Assembly (NCBI RefSeq): GCF_946222835.1 | Contig: NZ_CAMIHD010000004.1 | Coordinates: forward strand, 1-64,000 | Origin: an uncultured Corynebacterium sp. | Lineage (GTDB): Bacteria; Actinomycetota; Actinomycetes; Mycobacteriales; Mycobacteriaceae | DNA: 64,000 nt | Reading direction: 5' to 3' | Shown: in pieces, positions 60,427 to 64,000 of the stretch | Numbering within the stretch: the stretch's first letter is position 1 | How the letters are laid out: each line of letters starts with the position of its first letter | Made by a program: the position numbers and the translations under genes | The notes under the pieces: model-generated | Seen by the model: only the letters and a program-made list of their open reading frames with translations | Database searches by the model: none | Told to the model about the DNA's origin: nothing

Positions 60427-61671
60427 ATGGACTTGAGCTTCGACGTCGGCAAGCGCCTGCCCGAAGGTCCCGGCAAGCACGGCCGCAGCGGTGTCATCCA
60501 CACCCCGCACGGTGATATTCAGACCCCGGCTTTCATCCCGGTGGCCACCAAAGCCACAGTAAAGACCCTGACTCCGGAGCAGATTCGCTCCACCGGTGCG
60601 CAAGCCATCCTGTCGAATGCGTATCACCTTTACCTGCAGCCAGGCCACGACATCGTGGACGAGGCCGGCGGCGTGGCGGAGTTCGAAAACTGGCACGGAC
60701 CGACCTACACCGACTCCGGCGGATTTCAGGTGATGTCACTGGGCGTAGGTTTCAAGAAGGTCCTCGCGATGGATATTGCGGAACTTAGCGATAAGGACAT
60801 CCGCGCCGCCAAGAAAGAGCGCATGGCGCAGGTGGATGAGGACGGCGTGGATTTCAAATCCGTTATCGACGGCTCCAAGCACCGTTTCACGCCCGAGAAG
60901 TCCATGCAGATTCAGCACGGACTGGGCGCAGACATCATGTTCGCCTTCGATGAGCTGACCACGCTCGTTGATACGCGCACCTACCAGGAAGAATCCGTCG
61001 CCCGCACGCACCGCTGGGCCAAGCGTTGCCTAGATGAGCACGACCGCCTCACCCGGGAGCGCACCCATCGCCCAAAGCAGTCCTTGTGGGGCGTCGTTCA
61101 GGGCGCGCAATATGAGGACCTGCGCCGCCAAGCCACCCGCGGCCTGCTCGACCTCGACCGCGCCGCCCGCGAGGAAGGCAAACGCGGCTTCGGCGGCTTT
61201 GGCATCGGCGGTGCGCTGGAGAAGGAAAACCTGGGCACCATTGTCGGCTGGGTCTGCGATGAGCTACCCGAGGACAAGCCGCGCCACTTGCTCGGCATCT
61301 CCGAGCCGGACGATATTTTCACCGCCGTCGAGGCCGGCGCCGATACCTTCGACTGCGTGGCGCCGACCCGCCTAGCGCGCCGCGGCGGCGTCTACACCCT
61401 CGACGGCCGCATGAACCTCACCAATGCGCGCTTCAAGCGGGATTTCGCTGGGGTCGACGAGGAATTCGGCGGCTACGTATCTGAGAACTATTCCCGCGCC
61501 TACCTGCACCACCTGCTCAAGGCGAAGGAATTCCTTGCGGGCACGCTGTGCACCATCCACAACGTGGAGTTCATGATTCGGCTGGTGGATAATATCCGCG
61601 CCGCCATCGACGGCGGCTACTACGAGGCCTACCGCGATGAATTCCTCGGCCGCTACTACGCCGGCAAGTAG
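60427..61671 (+). CDS. tgt: tRNA-guanine transglycosylase
   Basis: A 414-residue bacterial-type TGT that exchanges G34 of tRNA-Asp/Asn/His/Tyr for preQ1 or queuine. It shows LSNAYHLYLQPG, the nucleophile Asp in TYTDSGGFQVMSLG, GIGGALEKENLG for substrate binding and, near the C-terminus, the zinc site Cys and His in AGTLCTIHNVEF. It follows the MmpL gene by 3 bp and overlaps the convergent yhhQ by 16 bp. Confidence 0.93.
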   Translation: MDLSFDVGKRLPEGPGKHGRSGVIHTPHGDIQTPAFIPVATKATVKTLTPEQIRSTGAQAILSNAYHLYLQPGHDIVDEAGGVAEFENWHGPTYTDSGGFQVMSLGVGFKKVLAMDIAELSDKDIRAAKKERMAQVDEDGVDFKSVIDGSKHRFTPEKSMQIQHGLGADIMFAFDELTTLVDTRTYQEESVARTHRWAKRCLDEHDRLTRERTHRPKQSLWGVVQGAQYEDLRRQATRGLLDLDRAAREEGKRGFGGFGIGGALEKENLGTIVGWVCDELPEDKPRHLLGISEPDDIFTAVEAGADTFDCVAPTRLARRGGVYTLDGRMNLTNARFKRDFAGVDEEFGGYVSENYSRAYLHHLLKAKEFLAGTLCTIHNVEFMIRLVDNIRAAIDGGYYEAYRDEFLGRYYAGK

Positions 61672-62339
61672 TCCTCGCGCTTTTTAACCCACGAGATAAC
61701 GATGGCCGTCACCGGCAGCATGACGGCCTCCATCAGGGTCTTCCACACGAATCCCACGATGACGTAGTTGATAAACCCACCCACGGTATCCACGCCGATT
61801 ACCGGCGCGGCGATGGCGCAAAACAGCAGCGTATCGCCGAACTCGCCCACCACGGTAGAGGCGATAAGGCGCGCGAAAAGCCCCTTTTCGCCCGAGCGCT
61901 TCTTCATCGCGGTCAGCGTCCAGGCATTGAGTAGCTGGCCCACGAGATAGCCGGCTAGCGAGGCGGCCAGAATCTGCGGCATCAGGCCGAGCGTGGCCGC
62001 GAAGGCTTCTTGGCCCTCGTAGAAATCGGCAGCCGGCAGCCAGATGGCGATATAGAAGCACACGGCCGCCAAGATGGCCATCGCGAAGCCGATATAGACC
62101 GCGCGCCGGGTGGATTTAAAGCCATAGCACTCGGAGAGTACGTCGCCGACGATATAGGCCAGCGGGAACAGGAAGAAGGCGCCGTCGGTTACCAGCGGGC
62201 CGAGCTGTACACCCTTGGTGGCGTTGATATTAGAAATCAGGAAGGTCACCACAAACACGGTGACCAGCCAGGGGTAGAGAGTAGAGCGGACGGGAATGAA
62301 GCGCACTTCAGCGCCGTTCGTTTTTTCCATGCCCGCCAT
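61656..62339 (-). CDS. yhhQ: YhhQ/VUT-family queuosine precursor transporter
   Basis: A 227-residue, six-helix membrane protein. The family pattern includes VVTFLISNINATKGV, then FFLFPLAYIVGDVLSECYGF, and LLFCAIAA. E. coli YhhQ imports preQ0 and preQ1. ATG 62,339 and ATG 62,330 are both possible starts. Its place between tgt and gluQ supports a role in queuosine salvage. It starts 25 bp from the divergent gluQ start. Confidence 0.9.
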   Translation of the reverse strand: MAGMEKTNGAEVRFIPVRSTLYPWLVTVFVVTFLISNINATKGVQLGPLVTDGAFFLFPLAYIVGDVLSECYGFKSTRRAVYIGFAMAILAAVCFYIAIWLPAADFYEGQEAFAATLGLMPQILAASLAGYLVGQLLNAWTLTAMKKRSGEKGLFARLIASTVVGEFGDTLLFCAIAAPVIGVDTVGGFINYVIVGFVWKTLMEAVMLPVTAIVISWVKKREDYLPA

Positions 62340-62363
62340 TGTGCCAGTCCGTAGACTGTGGGC

Positions 62364-63248
62364 ATGAATTCTGCGACCACCGGCGCCGGCCGCTATGCGC
62401 CGAGCCCCTCGGGCGATCTGCACTTCGGCAACCTCCGCACGGCGCTTCTGGCGTGGCTTTTTGCCCACTCGACGGGTCGGCGCTTTGTGGTGCGGGTGGA
62501 GGACATCGATAGGCAGCGCTCTTCCCAGGAGGCGGCCGAGCGCCAGCTCGCGGACCTACGCGCGCTCGGGCTGGATTGGGACGGCGAAGTCATCTACCAG
62601 CAGGATCGCGATGCCGCTTATGAGCAGGCCTTGGCCCAGTTGCCCACCTACGAGTGCTACTGCTCGCGTAAGGACATCCGCGAAGCCTCCCGCGCCCCAC
62701 ACGCCATCCCCGGCCAGTACCCGGGCACCTGCCGCCACCTCACCGAGGACCAGCGCGCGGCCAAGCGCGCCGAGCTTGCTGCCCAGAATCGCAAGCCCGC
62801 CCTGCGCCTGCTTGCCGACGTCCCCACTTTCACCATCCACGACGCCCTCCACGGCACCTATACCGGCGACGTCGATGATTTCATCCTGCGCCGCGGCGGC
62901 CAGGACACCGGCTGGGCCTATAACCTCGCCGTCGTCGTCGACGATGCCTACCAGGGCATTGACCAGGTGGTCCGCGGCGATGACTTGCTCTCCTCCGCGC
63001 CGCGCCAGGCCTACCTAGCCTCGCTGCTCGGCATCGAAGCACCGGAGTATATCCACGTCCCGCTCGTGCTCAATGAATCCGGTGAACGCCTAGCCAAGCG
63101 CGATGGGGCGGTGACCATGCGGGAAATGGGGGACGTTGTCAAGCAATTGGCAGTCTCGCTGGGATACGAAGCCGCCAGTGCCGCAGAGCTGCTCGCGCAA
63201 TTCGAACCCGACCGCTTAAGCCCAAAGCCCTATATCTGGCGGGGGTAA
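62364..63248 (+). CDS. gluQ: Glutamyl-queuosine tRNA(Asp) synthetase
   Basis: A 294-residue GluQ (YadB) protein, a truncated glutamyl-tRNA synthetase that attaches glutamate to queuosine 34 of tRNA-Asp. The HIGH-like motif is PSPSGDLHFGNLRTAL, the zinc ligands are CYC and TCRHL, and the KMSKS-like loop is RLAKRDGA. It lacks an anticodon-binding domain, as expected. It may use GTG six bases upstream. Its presence implies that queuosine is really made or salvaged in this cell. Confidence 0.92.
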   Translation: MNSATTGAGRYAPSPSGDLHFGNLRTALLAWLFAHSTGRRFVVRVEDIDRQRSSQEAAERQLADLRALGLDWDGEVIYQQDRDAAYEQALAQLPTYECYCSRKDIREASRAPHAIPGQYPGTCRHLTEDQRAAKRAELAAQNRKPALRLLADVPTFTIHDALHGTYTGDVDDFILRRGGQDTGWAYNLAVVVDDAYQGIDQVVRGDDLLSSAPRQAYLASLLGIEAPEYIHVPLVLNESGERLAKRDGAVTMREMGDVVKQLAVSLGYEAASAAELLAQFEPDRLSPKPYIWRG

Positions 63249-63259
63249 AATCTGGGCCC

Positions 63260-64000
63260 ATGGACGTTCTTTTGGTGCTCATTGGGCTTATGCTGCTGAC
63301 CGTGTTGGTCGTTGCTATCGGCGATAAAATTGGGCTGCCGTGGCCGGCGTTGCTGACGATCATCACTGCCTGCGCCGTCTTCGTGCCGGGGCTACCCAGA
63401 TTTGAACCGCCCACCGAACTCATCCTGCCCATCTTCCTGCCGCCGCTACTGTGGGCGCTGGCCCGGCGCACTTCGTGGGGCGTTATCCGCGAGCAATGGG
63501 TGACCATCCTGAGCCTTTCCGTGCTGTTGGTTGTCGCCACCACGCTGGCCGTCGGTGCCACGGCCTACGCCTTCTTGCCCGGCATTAGCCTGGCCGCCGC
63601 CATCCTCATCGGTGCGGCCATCGCCCCACCGGACCCCGTCGCAGTCGACGCCGTGGCCGAGCCCGCCGGCATCCCGCGGCGCATCATCACCACCTTGCAG
63701 ACCGAAGGCCTATTTAACGATGCCGCCTCTATCGTTGCCTTCAATCTTGCCTTGACGGCGGTAACCCAAGGCGATGAGCTCTCCTTCGGCGGCGGCGTGC
63801 TGAACTTCTTCTACTCCGCATTCGTCGCGGGCGGCCTGGGGTGGGTCGTTGGTCGGCTGGTGGCGCTGTTTATCACTCACGTCCACGACGTCACCGCGCG
63901 CAACGCACTGACCTGGGTGACGCCGTTCGCCGTCTACCTCATTTCAGAGGAACTCGGTGCCTCCGGCGTTATCGCCGTGGTTATCGCGGCCGTGGAGCTA
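63260..64000 (+). CDS. CPA1-type Na+/H+ antiporter, N-terminal part
   Basis: A reading frame opens at ATG 63,260 and continues without a stop to the window end (247 codons). It encodes successive hydrophobic helices. LILPIFLPPLLWALA and the ion-binding segment GAAIAPPDPVAVDAV, then TEGLFNDAASIVAF, are the NhaP/CPA1 signatures with the paired aspartates. Partial gene; the C-terminus lies beyond the window. Confidence 0.9.
   Translation, partial: MDVLLVLIGLMLLTVLVVAIGDKIGLPWPALLTIITACAVFVPGLPRFEPPTELILPIFLPPLLWALARRTSWGVIREQWVTILSLSVLLVVATTLAVGATAYAFLPGISLAAAILIGAAIAPPDPVAVDAVAEPAGIPRRIITTLQTEGLFNDAASIVAFNLALTAVTQGDELSFGGGVLNFFYSAFVAGGLGWVVGRLVALFITHVHDVTARNALTWVTPFAVYLISEELGASGVIAVVIAAVEL

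Overview
The window is chromosomal DNA of a Corynebacterium. Several things point there: a single emb arabinosyltransferase beside aftA, dprE2, dprE1, glfT1 and wzm/wzt (the mycolata arabinogalactan locus); a Pat-type aromatic aminotransferase; a TadA-associated acidic protein; an MmpL transporter; and several genes whose -10 hexamer lies 6-8 nt before the start codon, as in leaderless actinobacterial mRNAs. The species cannot be fixed from this sequence alone.

Bases 1-12,537 are an accessory island ending inside a lysE-family gene that has lost its 5' part. Seven short scars (746, 4022, 5424, 6065, 8366, 10910, 12490), all in the same orientation, each encode on the minus strand the last codons of a large serine recombinase (VEF-[KR]-[FYL]-N). 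They divide the island into cassettes of about 0.6-3.3 kb: a decayed higBA pair; cmtR-cadA cadmium/lead resistance plus a monooxygenase remnant; a Ymh/TIGR02391 protein plus a broken VOC gene; a decayed MntA-HepT toxin-antitoxin pair; the anti-phage protein ApeA plus an RCC1-repeat fragment; an unrecognised 648-residue protein with a HEPN-like RNxxxH motif; and pieces of the recombinase itself with a phage helicase fragment and a RibD/DHFR-like gene. I read this as serial integration of small serine-recombinase elements, mostly defence and stress cargo, at one lysE site. This is the most unusual part of the window.

Bases 12.5-24 kb are core and housekeeping genes: an intact lysE paralogue, ybjQ, an LpqC-like esterase lipoprotein, an S4 protein, a two-domain VOC protein, an alkyltransferase-like protein, a paired SMR exporter, a secreted beta-lactamase-fold protein, PrsW, an M13 peptidase, an alpha/beta hydrolase and a PepSY membrane protein with a histidine-rich loop. 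Bases 24-39 kb carry the cell-wall arabinogalactan locus.

Bases 39-46 kb hold a quinone oxidoreductase, two tRNA-Ser genes, a molybdenum-cofactor cluster (moeB-moaE-mog-moeA, with moaD divergent) and pat. Bases 46-57 kb hold a NUDIX protein, DUF202 proteins, mgtE, a DASS dicarboxylate transporter, a COG0523 metallochaperone behind a Zur-like box, tRNA-Arg, a frameshifted acyltransferase-like gene, a trypsin-like protease, tyrA, tadA with its partner, csbD and a third tRNA-Ser. Bases 57.8-64 kb hold an MmpL transporter, a queuosine salvage group (tgt, yhhQ, gluQ) and the start of a Na+/H+ antiporter that runs off the end.
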